Assembly: GCA_002389665.1 (NCBI GenBank)
Contig: DGNO01000001.1
Span: forward strand, 583,564 to 647,563
Direction: 5' to 3'
Length of the DNA stretch: 64,000 nt
Source of the DNA: Rhodobiaceae bacterium UBA4490
GTDB taxonomy: Bacteria > Pseudomonadota > Alphaproteobacteria > Parvibaculales > Parvibaculaceae
The translations under genes were made by a program, and so were the position numbers. Below, piece by piece: positions 1-7,273 of the stretch. Under the pieces are notes generated by a model. That model made no database searches and was not told the origin of the DNA. It saw nothing but the letters and a program-made list of their open reading frames with translations. The first letter of the stretch is position 1; each line of letters starts with the position of its first letter.

Positions 1-238
1 GGCCCTTATTGGGCGCGGCCTTCGCCATGGTCTTGTCCATTTCGAATTTACGCCGCCAGGCCTCCGCGCGCATATCGGCCGAGGCCATGAATTCCTGAAA
101 ATCGATGGGCGCATATTTCTTCCAAAGCCCCGTTGGGCTGCGGAAATCGGGAATGCCGGATTCCGTGCTGATCCCCGCCCCGGTAAAAACCACCACGCGG
201 TAGCTTTCCTCGATTGCCCGTTTCAGTTCCTGGCTCAT
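1..238 (-). CDS. Sir2-family NAD-dependent protein deacylase (sirtuin), partial
   Basis: Reading the minus strand from 238 gives 79 residues before the window edge. The N-terminal part contains [15 protein letters not shown], the NAD-binding signature of sirtuins, which remove acyl groups from protein lysines using NAD+. A purine-rich ribosome-binding site (GGGAAGGGG) sits just upstream of the ATG. The catalytic histidine and zinc-binding cysteines would lie beyond position 1, so activity and subclass cannot be judged. The family call rests on the signature motif and is secure. Confidence 0.9.
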   Translation of the reverse strand, partial: MSQELKRAIEESYRVVVFTGAGISTESGIPDFRSPTGLWKKYAPIDFQEFMASADMRAEAWRRKFEMDKTMAKAAPNKG

Positions 239-335
239 TGCCCCTTCCCGTCGTTTCCGTTCACCGTTTCTTTTTTGACCCTGCGGGCCATTTGCTGGAT
301 CATGCGGCCAAATTCAACCTGATTATAGGATGCTC

Positions 336-755
336 ATGCGTTATCTCCATACCATGGTCCGCGTCAGCGACCTCGACGCCTCGCTCGATTTTTACTGCAA
401 CAAGCTCGGCCTGAAAAACATGGGCCGCTTCGATATCGAAGAAGGCCGGTTTTCGCTGGTCTTTCTGGCGCCTCCCGGTCAGGAAGATGCGCAGATCGAG
501 CTGACCTATAACTGGGACCCGGAAGAGCTCGGCGAAGGGCGCAATTTCGGCCACCTCGCTTACCAGGTCGATGACATTTACGAGACCTGCCAGAAGCTGA
601 TGGATCAGGGCGTCACCATCAACCGTCCGCCGCGTGACGGGCGCATGGCTTTCGTGCGTTCACCCGACAATATCTCCATCGAACTGCTGCAGAAGGGCAG
701 CCCGCTGCCGGCGAAAGAGCCCTGGGCGAGCATGGAAAATACCGGGCACTGGTAA
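336..755 (+). CDS. gloA: Lactoylglutathione lyase (glyoxalase I)
   Basis: A 139-residue VOC-fold metalloenzyme that would isomerise the methylglyoxal-glutathione hemithioacetal to S-lactoylglutathione in the cytoplasm. The start MRYLHTMVRV, the FYCNKLGL segment, the metal-binding Glu in IELTYNW, the FGHLAYQVDD segment and the late NISIELLQ strand are laid out as in bacterial GloA. An ATG two codons earlier (330) is possible, but AGGA at 327-330 is best spaced for 336, and that gives the usual family start. It is divergent from the sirtuin gene and stands alone. Confidence 0.93.
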   Translation: MRYLHTMVRVSDLDASLDFYCNKLGLKNMGRFDIEEGRFSLVFLAPPGQEDAQIELTYNWDPEELGEGRNFGHLAYQVDDIYETCQKLMDQGVTINRPPRDGRMAFVRSPDNISIELLQKGSPLPAKEPWASMENTGHW

Positions 756-866
756 GCCTCATAAGCGGCAGGTACGAGCCTAGCTGAACAAGCGGTTCAT
801 AAGGCGTTCAGCCAGCGGGCAACATTCTTTCCTCATCCCGCAACGATGAGTCGAAGAGGTTCCCCC

Positions 867-1280
867 ATGAAAAAACTCGCGCTCGTACTTGCCGGTGTTT
901 TCGCTCTGACCGCGTTCGGCGCCAACGCGCAGCCTGCCCGCGCGGGCGATGTGAATATCGGCGTCTCGATTGGCTGGAACCACGGTTACGGCTACAGGCA
1001 GCATCACCACAAGCGGTATTACAAACATCACCGGCCTTACATCGCCAAGCGCCATCACTATGCGCCCAAGCATTACAAACGCTATTACCGTCACTCCTAT
1101 CAGGGCGGCGGCTGGGGCAATCATTACTACCGTTCCTATGGGAAACGCCCTTGCCACCCCGTTTACCGGGACGGCTATTGGCGCGGGCGCCCGGCGAAGC
1201 TCGGCGGCACCATGTGCTATAATGGCCGCGGCCATTCCTACGTGCTGCGCGGCAGCCAATATCTCATCCACTTCTATTGA
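867..1280 (+). CDS. Secreted His/Tyr/Arg-rich hypothetical protein
   Basis: This 137-residue protein has a clear Sec signal peptide (MKKLALVLAGVFALTAFGANA, cleavage near residue 21-27). The mature part is very rich in His, Tyr, Lys and Arg, with repeated HH, YY and HYK clusters, then a short C-terminal domain with two cysteines (PCHP, TMCYN). Small basic His/Tyr-rich periplasmic proteins are common in alphaproteobacteria and their function is unknown; metal or envelope binding is only a guess from composition. The start at 867 is preferred over an in-frame ATG at 846 because GAAGAGG precedes it at good spacing and the signal peptide then begins at residue 1. Confidence 0.75.
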   Translation: MKKLALVLAGVFALTAFGANAQPARAGDVNIGVSIGWNHGYGYRQHHHKRYYKHHRPYIAKRHHYAPKHYKRYYRHSYQGGGWGNHYYRSYGKRPCHPVYRDGYWRGRPAKLGGTMCYNGRGHSYVLRGSQYLIHFY

Positions 1281-1357
1281 GGCCGAGGCAGGTAACCGCT
1301 TGGCAGCCGGAAAAGTGGCCAATTGCCCCCTCCTTCAAGACCCTATAACCTCGGTCC

Positions 1358-2062
1358 ATGTTTGAACGGCATGGACCAACGGTTTTGCTTAGAGCTTTTG
1401 CCCCGGCTGTCGCGCTGGGCCTGACGCTGTCCTGCCTGGTGGCTCTGCAGGCCAGCGCCCAAGGCTTGCCGAACGATCCGCGCCGCCCCGGCTATCTGGA
1501 GGTGCGCGAGCGGGCGAATTACCGCGATCCGAATGAATTTTACTGGGAAGGCTTCCGCCTCAAAAACGACGGGGAATGCGACGGCGCGATCGACCGCCTG
1601 AAGCCGCTCGCCACACGCGGGCGCGGCTTCGAACAGGCGCAGCTCGCCCTGGGCATCTGCCAGCTCCGCCTTGCGGGTATGCCGCAGAATGCCGCGACCG
1701 CCCTGCCTAATGCGGAAAAACTGCGTACCGATCCGGACTTCAGCGAGGGCGTGACCTGGATCGAACGGGCGGCGGAGGCCGGTACCTTCGAAGCCCAGCG
1801 CACGCTCATAGCGCTTTACGTGGCAGGTGTGGGGCCGAGCGAAGACCCGGTGGACCTTGGCAGCTGGCTCCACCTTTATGACGTGAACCCCATGCGCCTT
1901 TCCTTGGGCGCGCAGGAAAACGACACGGAACTCTTGAACCGCGCCCGCGCCATGCTCTCCGACAGGCAAGAACTGCTCGGCCGCGCCAGAGCCCGCCAAT
2001 GGGTGCCCAGTTTCTGGGCCCCCGCTCCCGTTGCAAGCACGATAGGCAAACCGGAAGAATGA
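1358..2062 (+). CDS. Secreted Sel1-like/TPR-like repeat protein
   Basis: A 234-residue protein with an N-terminal hydrophobic export signal ending near ASAQG (about residues 30-36). The body contains alpha-helical repeat segments (ECDGAIDRLKPLATRG, EGVTWIERAAEAGTFEAQRTLIALYVAG) that resemble Sel1-like repeats, which usually act as periplasmic protein-interaction scaffolds. No catalytic motif is visible. The stop codon overlaps the start of the cytochrome b561 gene (ATGA), so the two are probably translationally coupled. The partner is not evident. Confidence 0.7.
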   Translation: MFERHGPTVLLRAFAPAVALGLTLSCLVALQASAQGLPNDPRRPGYLEVRERANYRDPNEFYWEGFRLKNDGECDGAIDRLKPLATRGRGFEQAQLALGICQLRLAGMPQNAATALPNAEKLRTDPDFSEGVTWIERAAEAGTFEAQRTLIALYVAGVGPSEDPVDLGSWLHLYDVNPMRLSLGAQENDTELLNRARAMLSDRQELLGRARARQWVPSFWAPAPVASTIGKPEE

Positions 2063-2640
2063 AACTGCGCAATACGCCCGAGGCCTATGGGGCCGTCGCC
2101 GTGACGCTGCATTGGCTGATCGCGCTCGCCGTGCTCACCATGCTGGGTGTCGGTTTCTATATGGACTGGCTGCCGAAAGGCGACCCGCTGGTCTATCCGC
2201 TTTTCCAGTTTCACAAGTCCCTGGGGCTGAGCATTCTGGTGCTCGTCGTTCTTAGGCTCCTCTGGCGCATCAGCAATCCCACACCCGCCCTGCCGGCCCA
2301 TATGCCGCGCTGGGAGCGGTTTGCTGCCAGCGCCGCGCATTACGGTTTTTATGCCGCGCTCCTTCTCCTGCCGCTCTCAGGCTGGGTGATGGTCTCCGCC
2401 TCGCCCTACAACATCCCCACGCTCTATTTCGGCCTCTTCGAATGGCCGCATTTGGGCTTTGTCACGCAGAGCCCCGATAAGGCGCTTTACGAAGACATTG
2501 CGCATGAAGTGCATGAAATTCTCGTCTGGGCAGCCCTTGCGCTGATCGGTCTGCATGCGGCAGCTGCGCTGCGCCATCACTATATGCTCAAGGACACGGT
2601 CCTCACGCGCATGGCCCCCTGGATGCGCCGCCCCTCATAA
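2059..2640 (+). CDS. Cytochrome b561 family protein
   Basis: This 193-residue inner-membrane protein has four predicted transmembrane helices. Histidines are placed to bind haem: VTLHWLIAL in helix 1, FQFHKSLGL in helix 2, and HEVHEIL and IGLHAAAALRHHYM in helices 3 and 4. Bacterial b561 proteins move electrons from the quinone pool to periplasmic acceptors. The start overlaps the previous stop by four bases. A YceI-family gene follows 10 bases downstream; cytochrome b561 and YceI are a recurrent pair in Proteobacteria, which supports both calls. The electron acceptor is unknown. Confidence 0.92.
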   Translation: MKLRNTPEAYGAVAVTLHWLIALAVLTMLGVGFYMDWLPKGDPLVYPLFQFHKSLGLSILVLVVLRLLWRISNPTPALPAHMPRWERFAASAAHYGFYAALLLLPLSGWVMVSASPYNIPTLYFGLFEWPHLGFVTQSPDKALYEDIAHEVHEILVWAALALIGLHAAAALRHHYMLKDTVLTRMAPWMRRPS

Positions 2641-2650
2641 AGGATTGCCC

Positions 2651-3223
2651 ATGTTTCCCACGCGCCGCCTTGCCCGCCTTCTCTCGCTTTGCCTGACCGC
2701 TCTCCTGTTCGGCGCTGCCGCCGCACAGGCGTCCGAGTGGACGCTTATCAAAGAGGAAAGCGCAGTGACCTTCGAGGCGACGCAAGGCAGCACGCCGTTC
2801 ACCGGGCGCTTTGAAAATTTCACCGCCGACATCACGCTCGATCCGGAAAATCTGGAAGCCGCCTCCATCCGCGCAGAGATCGACACGGCAAGCGTGAAGA
2901 CCGGCGCAGGCGACCGCGACGGCGCGCTGCCTGGCAGCCAGTGGTTCAATTCCTCGAACTTTCCCACGGCCGTCTTCCAGTCGCAGAAGGTACGCCATCT
3001 GGAAGGTAATGAATATGTGGCGGAAGGAACGCTGACCCTGAAAGGCATCGCCAATCCCCTCGCCCTGCCCTTCACCCTCGACATTGACGGCAACACCGCC
3101 CATGCGAAAGGCAGCACCGGGATCGACCGCCTTGCCTTCAAGGTCGGCGAAGGGGAAATGGCCGCGCCCGGCATTGCCGGGCTGCACGTCACCGTCCATG
3201 TGGACGTGACGGCAACCCGGTGA
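2651..3223 (+). CDS. YceI family periplasmic lipocalin-like protein
   Basis: A 190-residue protein with a signal peptide (cleavage near AAAQASEW) followed by a full YceI domain. Recognisable segments are WTLIKEESAVTFEATQG, FTGRFENFTADITLDPENL, the SSNFPTAVFQSQ motif, LTLKGIANPLALPFTL and GIDRLAFKVG. YceI proteins are beta-barrels that bind a polyprenyl quinone or similar lipid in the periplasm. Its position after the cytochrome b561 gene suggests shared work in periplasmic redox or quinone handling. The ATG at 2651 starts the signal peptide and follows AAAGGA. Confidence 0.92.
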   Translation: MFPTRRLARLLSLCLTALLFGAAAAQASEWTLIKEESAVTFEATQGSTPFTGRFENFTADITLDPENLEAASIRAEIDTASVKTGAGDRDGALPGSQWFNSSNFPTAVFQSQKVRHLEGNEYVAEGTLTLKGIANPLALPFTLDIDGNTAHAKGSTGIDRLAFKVGEGEMAAPGIAGLHVTVHVDVTATR

Positions 3224-3228
3224 CCCGC

Positions 3229-3507
3229 TCACATCTCCGAAAAATGGCTGTAGATCGTCCATAGGCCGAGCAACACGAAGCCCGAGCCCGCAATCAACTT
3301 AAGCGGCAGGCGGGCAAGATATTCCCCGGCAAAATGCCCGGCGAAAACCGCCATGGCCGTCGAAGCGGTCAGCGCCGCTGCCGCCACCATGAAAACGAGA
3401 AACGGCGAGACCTCGCGGCTCGAGGCGAACAAAACCGTGGCCAGCTGCGTTTTGTCTCCAAGCTCTGCAAGAAAGACGGCGATAAACATCGCGGCTAATT
3501 GTGACAT
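3229..3507 (-). CDS. Half-size GDT1/TMEM165 (UPF0016) family cation transporter, probable Mn2+ exporter
   Basis: Only 92 residues, with three predicted membrane helices and one copy of the family signature E-x-G-D-K-T (ELGDKTQLATVLFA) in helix 1. Full-length GDT1/TMEM165 proteins have two inverted copies of this unit; half-size forms presumably work as dimers. Family members move Mn2+ or Ca2+ across membranes. The upstream yybP-ykoY riboswitch (3571-3704) strongly supports a role in Mn2+ homeostasis. The start at 3507 has GGGAG six bases upstream; the in-frame extension to 3648 would run through the riboswitch and is rejected. It is convergent with the yceI gene, with five bases between the stops. 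Confidence 0.9.
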   Translation of the reverse strand: MSQLAAMFIAVFLAELGDKTQLATVLFASSREVSPFLVFMVAAAALTASTAMAVFAGHFAGEYLARLPLKLIAGSGFVLLGLWTIYSHFSEM

Positions 3508-3537
3508 GAATGCTCCCAAGGGCCGGTGAACGAGACG

Positions 3538-3578
3538 CGGCTTTACACCCGCCCGGCCCAGCACGAGCGGTAAAGCCG
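3538..3578 (-). promoter_or_regulatory. Candidate riboswitch expression-platform hairpin
   Basis: Two perfectly complementary 9-base arms (3570-3578 and 3538-3546) form a stem. The first arm overlaps the 3' strand of the riboswitch aptamer, so the hairpin and the closing aptamer helix exclude each other. There is no T-tract after it. Control may therefore be at translation, with GGGCCGG/CCGGCCC pairing close to the Shine-Dalgarno, rather than by intrinsic termination. This is inferred from pairing by eye. Confidence 0.5.
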
Positions 3579-3704
3579 TCGGTCTCGCCAACCCGCAAAA
3601 GGCAATGCTTCTGCGTCGCGCACATGCCATGGCGGATATGCCCGCCAATTATGTTGACATGCGCCCCTCCCAAAACAGGAGGGCGGCTACTCCCCTAAGG
3701 TGCG
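3571..3704 (-). ncRNA. yybP-ykoY Mn2+ riboswitch
   Basis: On the minus strand, in the 5' leader of the GDT1 gene, the conserved pieces of this class appear in order. They are GGGGAGTAGCC (3685-3695), a GC-rich P2 stem with a TGTTTT loop, ATGTCAACATA (near 3650-3660), and GGCGAGACCGACGGC (3575-3589). These match the proteobacterial yybP-ykoY consensus known to sense Mn2+ and to turn on Mn2+ exporters. The aptamer ends about 65 bases before the start codon. Confidence 0.88.
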
Positions 3705-3707
3705 CTT

Positions 3708-3736
3708 TGGATAGTTCAAGCTGCCGGAGCGATCAA
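3708..3736 (-). promoter_or_regulatory. Candidate sigma-70 promoter of the riboswitch-GDT1 transcript
   Basis: On the minus strand, TTGATC (3731-3736) is followed by a 17-base spacer and TATCCA (3708-3713). Transcription would start a few bases before the riboswitch, as expected. The -10 match is moderate. The rest of the 3508-3840 gap is the riboswitch plus the 5' region of the first PAS_5 gene on the other strand. Confidence 0.45.
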
Positions 3737-3840
3737 GAAGAGATTTATAAAGTGAAGTTTTTATTTGCAGTTCTAGGTAGTACATCCCATGCTCTTTCAA
3801 TCAAGAACGCTCGCGAGTTGGGGGATTAAGGAGACGCGGT

Positions 3841-4428
3841 ATGAATTGCAGTTCCGACTGCGCGCCAGAAGGCGGTAAGTACTTCAATTCAACAAGAAAA
3901 GACGAACCCATATCCGAAGAATTGAAAGAGCAGATCACGCGTGCCGGCGCGCTCAATCCGCCCATTCTGATCGATCCCGCACTGGCCTTCGAATACCGCG
4001 TGCCCGCAGCGGGCCTCGGATATTGGAGTTCCAAGCGTACGGAAGAAAACCCCGTTCCGCCCCGCTCGGCCATCAGCCCGGCGGAAATCACCAAATATCT
4101 GCCTACGGTCGCCCTGATTGACGTTACCGAAAACGAAAATGGCGGCATTGAGCTTTTCAGCCGCCTGGCCGGTGCCGAGATCGAGCGGGTGTTCGGCATG
4201 ATGAGCCGGCAGGACCTTCGAAAGCGGCTGCCGCCTGAAATCTTCGCGCGCTGGCAGATCATTTTTCGGGCGCTGTGGGTGGCAAAAGCGCCGCTGCGCG
4301 TCACCAGCCGCATCGCCTACGAGGAAAAAAGCTACCTCTATATCGAGTGCCTGTTCGCACCGCTGACCAACAGCGAAACGAATTCCATTACATCGCTCGT
4401 TTTTGCCGAATTCCGCATGGATAGCTGA
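3841..4428 (+). CDS. PAS_5-type sensor protein, copy 1
   Basis: This 195-residue soluble protein follows the pattern of the alphaproteobacterial PAS_5 family: DPALAFEYRVP, GYWSSKR, PPRSAISPAEITKYLPTVALIDV, a LFSRLAGAEIERVFG core, and a terminal beta strand (SLVFAEFRMDS). These proteins consist of one PAS domain with no output domain, and their ligand is unknown. AAGGAG lies eight bases before the ATG. A paralogue of identical length follows 168 bases downstream. No direct partner gene is evident; both could work through protein-protein contacts. Confidence 0.8.
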   Translation: MNCSSDCAPEGGKYFNSTRKDEPISEELKEQITRAGALNPPILIDPALAFEYRVPAAGLGYWSSKRTEENPVPPRSAISPAEITKYLPTVALIDVTENENGGIELFSRLAGAEIERVFGMMSRQDLRKRLPPEIFARWQIIFRALWVAKAPLRVTSRIAYEEKSYLYIECLFAPLTNSETNSITSLVFAEFRMDS

Positions 4429-4440
4429 ACTCCGCGCCTT

Positions 4441-4468
4441 TATTTGGTTAATTCCTCTTTACCAAATA
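4441..4468 (+). repeat. Inverted repeat after PAS_5 copy 1
   Basis: Perfect 8-base arms (4441-4448 and 4461-4468) are separated by a 12-base T/C-rich loop, 13 bases after the stop of the first PAS_5 gene. The stem is AT-rich and lacks a following T-run, so it is a weak terminator at best. It could instead be a regulator-binding site for the second copy. Confidence 0.4.
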
Positions 4469-4480
4469 CTCACAGCCTCC

Positions 4481-4509
4481 TTGACCTGTGAAACTTACGG
4501 TTTCATGAT
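4481..4509 (+). promoter_or_regulatory. Candidate promoter with embedded operator before PAS_5 copy 2
   Basis: TTGACC (4481-4486), a 17-base spacer and CATGAT (4504-4509) resemble a sigma-70 promoter. The spacer holds a perfect inverted repeat, TGAAAC-N5-GTTTCA (4489-4505), a typical position for a repressor site. The predicted leader to the ATG at 4597 would be about 80 bases. Inferred from sequence only. Confidence 0.4.
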
Positions 4510-4596
4510 CAGACTGTGAGTCGGAGAGGAGCGAGTATTTGTTTTCAATTTGCGGATTCTTCCGTTTGATTTGAGAAAAGCTCGCCGGGGGGAACA

Positions 4597-5184
4597 ATGT
4601 CATCGACATTCCAATCGACTATCGGCACGGGCGCGCAGAGCGGACCGCAGCAAGATGAGCATACAGAGATCCCGCAAAGTTTGGACGCGGTGATCACGCG
4701 CTGCGAAAGTTTTTCGCCGCCCAGCTTCATCGATACGGCGCTCGACTTTCGCTATGACATCCCTGAAACGGGCTACAGATACTGGCTCTCGAAATGCAAG
4801 GACGGTGCCTTTCCAAACCGGCGCGACATCAGTCCCGTCGAGCTTTCCGCGCAATTGCCGAATGTCGGCCTTTTCGAGGTGAACCGGAACGCGACTGCTC
4901 CCCTCAATCTCTATTGCCGGATCGCCGGGGACAGTATCGAGCAGGTCTATGGCAAGATGCACCGGCAATTCATCCGCGAGTGTCTGCCGCTTGAGCAAGC
5001 CACACGCTTCGATTGCTATGCCGCCGCCGTCCTTCTTGCCGGCGCGCCCATCCGCATCAGCGGCAAGGTCAGCCACGAAGAGCGTACCTTCATGGATGCG
5101 GAGATGATGGCCGCCCCGCTCACCACGGATGACGAGGACCGCCTGCAGATCATTGTCTTCGCGGAATACCAGCCGGTGTCCTGA
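4597..5184 (+). CDS. PAS_5-type sensor protein, copy 2
   Basis: Also 195 residues and clearly paralogous to the upstream gene: DTALDFRYDIPETGYRYWLSK, RRDISPVELSAQLPNVGLFEV, LYCRIAGDSIEQVYGKMHR, APIRISGKV and the closing IIVFAEYQPVS align in order. The two differ at most positions, so the duplication is old. A strong GGGGGGAA ribosome-binding site precedes the ATG. The gene has its own candidate promoter with an inverted repeat, so its expression probably differs from copy 1. No output domain is present. Confidence 0.8.
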   Translation: MSSTFQSTIGTGAQSGPQQDEHTEIPQSLDAVITRCESFSPPSFIDTALDFRYDIPETGYRYWLSKCKDGAFPNRRDISPVELSAQLPNVGLFEVNRNATAPLNLYCRIAGDSIEQVYGKMHRQFIRECLPLEQATRFDCYAAAVLLAGAPIRISGKVSHEERTFMDAEMMAAPLTTDDEDRLQIIVFAEYQPVS

Positions 5185-5295
5185 CGCCAGCCGCGCACGA
5201 AACAATTTCATGGAATTTTTTGGAGAACTCGCCCTTCCCCGGCCCGGTTCCCAGCCTCGTTGCGAGGCCTTGTCGGTGCCGCCGGGGGGAGAAAG

Positions 5296-5370
5296 TGGCA
5301 CGCCCTACGGGAGTCGAACCCGTCTTTCCAGATTGAAAATCTGGCGTCCTAACCGATAGACGAAGGGCGC
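5296..5370 (-). tRNA. tRNA-Glu (anticodon TTC)
   Basis: The minus strand folds as a full cloverleaf. The acceptor stem GCGCCCT/AGGGCGT has a G-U closing pair, the anticodon stem is CCAGA/TCTGG with TTC in the loop, and the T-arm holds GGTTCGACTCC. The discriminator G is followed by an encoded CCA (75 bases with CCA). It lies between the second PAS_5 gene and the end of recJ. Confidence 0.96.
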
Positions 5371-5436
5371 CCGGCGAGGGCAGCTTATAGGGGGTATTTC
5401 GCTATATTGCAAGCCGGTCCCAGGGCGAAAATGCCA

Positions 5437-7257
5437 TTAAACCGCACTTAAATCGTCAATGTGCAGCTGGACGCCTTTTCGGCCCTGCCAATCGTCCGCT
5501 TTAAGCCGCCCGGCAACGTGATAAAGCCCTCTATGGCCGTCCAGAAGCGCCTGTCCAAGCGGTCCTTCCGCCGCACGGAATGCGATTCCCTTGATCGTGC
5601 CGCCATCCTCGCCGGAAAGAATGCAGCTGACATGGTTCTGCCCGACAACACGCGCGCGGATCAGCCGCAAACGCGGCAGCGCGAATCGCGGCTCGGTATT
5701 GCCGGCGCCGTAAGGCCCGGCCCGTTCGATCATTTCCAGCGTCGCGCGCGTCGCCGCCTTGGGCACGAGCGCGCCGTCCAGCGTCAGCCGCCGGTCACTC
5801 GCCGCCGCTTCCACGTCCGCCTCCATACGGGCGCTCAGAAAGGCCTCCAGCGCCTCTATCTTGCCCGCCTTCACCGTCAGCCCCGCCGCCATAGCGTGGC
5901 CGCCGCCATTGACGAGAAGCCCCTCTTCAAGCGCCGCCGTCACCGCCCGGCCCATATCGACGCCGGGCACCGAGCGGCCGGAGCCCTTACCCTCGCCTTT
6001 TTCATCGATGGCGATGACGAAGCTCGGCCGGTCCCAACGGTCCTTGATGCGGCTCGCCACGATGCCGATAACGCCGGGATGCCAGCCCTCGCTATGGGCC
6101 ATGATGAGCGGCGGCAACGTGTTGCGCCGTTCCTGCTGCAAGCGTGCCTCGATGCGCCCCATCGCCTCTTCCAGCACCTCCGCCTCGATCGCCTGGCGCT
6201 CCTTGTTATACCGGTCGAGTTCCTCGGCGATCTGCGCGGCTTCCACGGGATCATCCGTCGAAAGCAGCCGCGTGCCGAAATCGGCGCGCCCGACGCGCCC
6301 GCCCGCATTGACGCGGGGGCCGAGCAAAAAGCCTGCATGGTAAGTCGAGGGAAGCCCGTCCAGGCGGCTCACATCGGCAAGAGCCGCAATGCCGGGATTG
6401 GCGCGCCGCGCCATCACTTTCAGCCCTTGCGCGACGAAAGCCCGGTTGAGCCCCGTCAGCGGCACCACATCGCAGACCGTGCCGAGCGCCACGAGATCGA
6501 GCCATTGCAAGAGATCGGGTTCTTCCCGCTCACCGTTAAACCAGCCCGCCTGCCTGAGCGCCCGGTTGAGCGCCACAATGAAAAGAAACGTCACGCCCAC
6601 GGCGGCCAGCTGGCCGAGCCCGCTTTCATCATCGAGCCGGTTGGGATTGACGAGCGCGGTAACGGGCGGCAGCGCAGGCTCGGCCTGGTGATGATCGAGG
6701 ACAAGCACATGCAGGCCCGCTTCCTTCGCCTGCCCGAGCGCCTTATGCGCCATGGTGCCGCAATCGACGGTCAGCACCACTTTCACCCCCTCCTTGCGCA
6801 GGCGCAGAAGCGCCGGGGCATTGGGGCCGTAGCCTTCCTTGATGCGGTCGGGAATGTAATAGCGCAGCGGCGCGCCTACGGCGCGGCAATAGCGGATGAG
6901 CAAGGCCGAGGACGTCGCCCCATCCACATCATAATCGCCGAAGACGGCCATGCTCTCACCCGACATGATGGCCTTGGCGGCGCGCTCCGCCGCCTTGTCC
7001 ATATCGGTGAGAACGGAAGGGTCCGGCATATAGCCGCGAATAGAGGGCTCGAGAAATTTCGGCGCTTCATCGAGCCCAACGCCGCGGCCTGCAAGCACCC
7101 GCGCCAGCAATTCAGGCAGATCGTGCCGCTGGGAAAGGGTCAGCGCGAGCCGGTCGTCTTCAACCCGGCTCGCCCATCTTTTACCCGTGAGCGAGCGCTC
7201 GACGCCTAGAAAGGCGGCGCCTGCCGCGCCTTTCGCCTCTGGCTTGACGCCGTTCAC
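5437..7257 (-). CDS. recJ: Single-stranded-DNA-specific exonuclease RecJ
   Basis: A 606-residue 5'-3' ssDNA exonuclease for recombination and mismatch repair, of normal family length. DHH-family motifs are complete: GDYDVDG (107-113), VDCGT (165), DHHQ (188-191), then the DHHA1 region with a GGGHAMAAG motif, and a C-terminal OB-like domain. The start codon is GTG at 7257, with GGAG six bases upstream in the 16-base gap after glpX. It is the last gene of the alaC-hom-glpX-recJ transcription unit. Confidence 0.97.
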   Translation of the reverse strand: MNGVKPEAKGAAGAAFLGVERSLTGKRWASRVEDDRLALTLSQRHDLPELLARVLAGRGVGLDEAPKFLEPSIRGYMPDPSVLTDMDKAAERAAKAIMSGESMAVFGDYDVDGATSSALLIRYCRAVGAPLRYYIPDRIKEGYGPNAPALLRLRKEGVKVVLTVDCGTMAHKALGQAKEAGLHVLVLDHHQAEPALPPVTALVNPNRLDDESGLGQLAAVGVTFLFIVALNRALRQAGWFNGEREEPDLLQWLDLVALGTVCDVVPLTGLNRAFVAQGLKVMARRANPGIAALADVSRLDGLPSTYHAGFLLGPRVNAGGRVGRADFGTRLLSTDDPVEAAQIAEELDRYNKERQAIEAEVLEEAMGRIEARLQQERRNTLPPLIMAHSEGWHPGVIGIVASRIKDRWDRPSFVIAIDEKGEGKGSGRSVPGVDMGRAVTAALEEGLLVNGGGHAMAAGLTVKAGKIEALEAFLSARMEADVEAAASDRRLTLDGALVPKAATRATLEMIERAGPYGAGNTEPRFALPRLRLIRARVVGQNHVSCILSGEDGGTIKGIAFRAAEGPLGQALLDGHRGLYHVAGRLKADDWQGRKGVQLHIDDLSAV

Positions 7258-7273
7258 TCGCTCTCCTTCAGGA

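Noticed and set aside
5197..5295. Terminator for tRNA-Glu
   Set aside because: A GGCCTCG/CGAGGC stem exists downstream of the tRNA on the minus strand but no T-run follows it, so termination there is not supported.
5461..7209. A 582-codon open frame on the plus strand opposite recJ
   Set aside because: Its Arg/His-rich composition is typical of an antisense shadow, and recJ carries all family motifs on the other strand.
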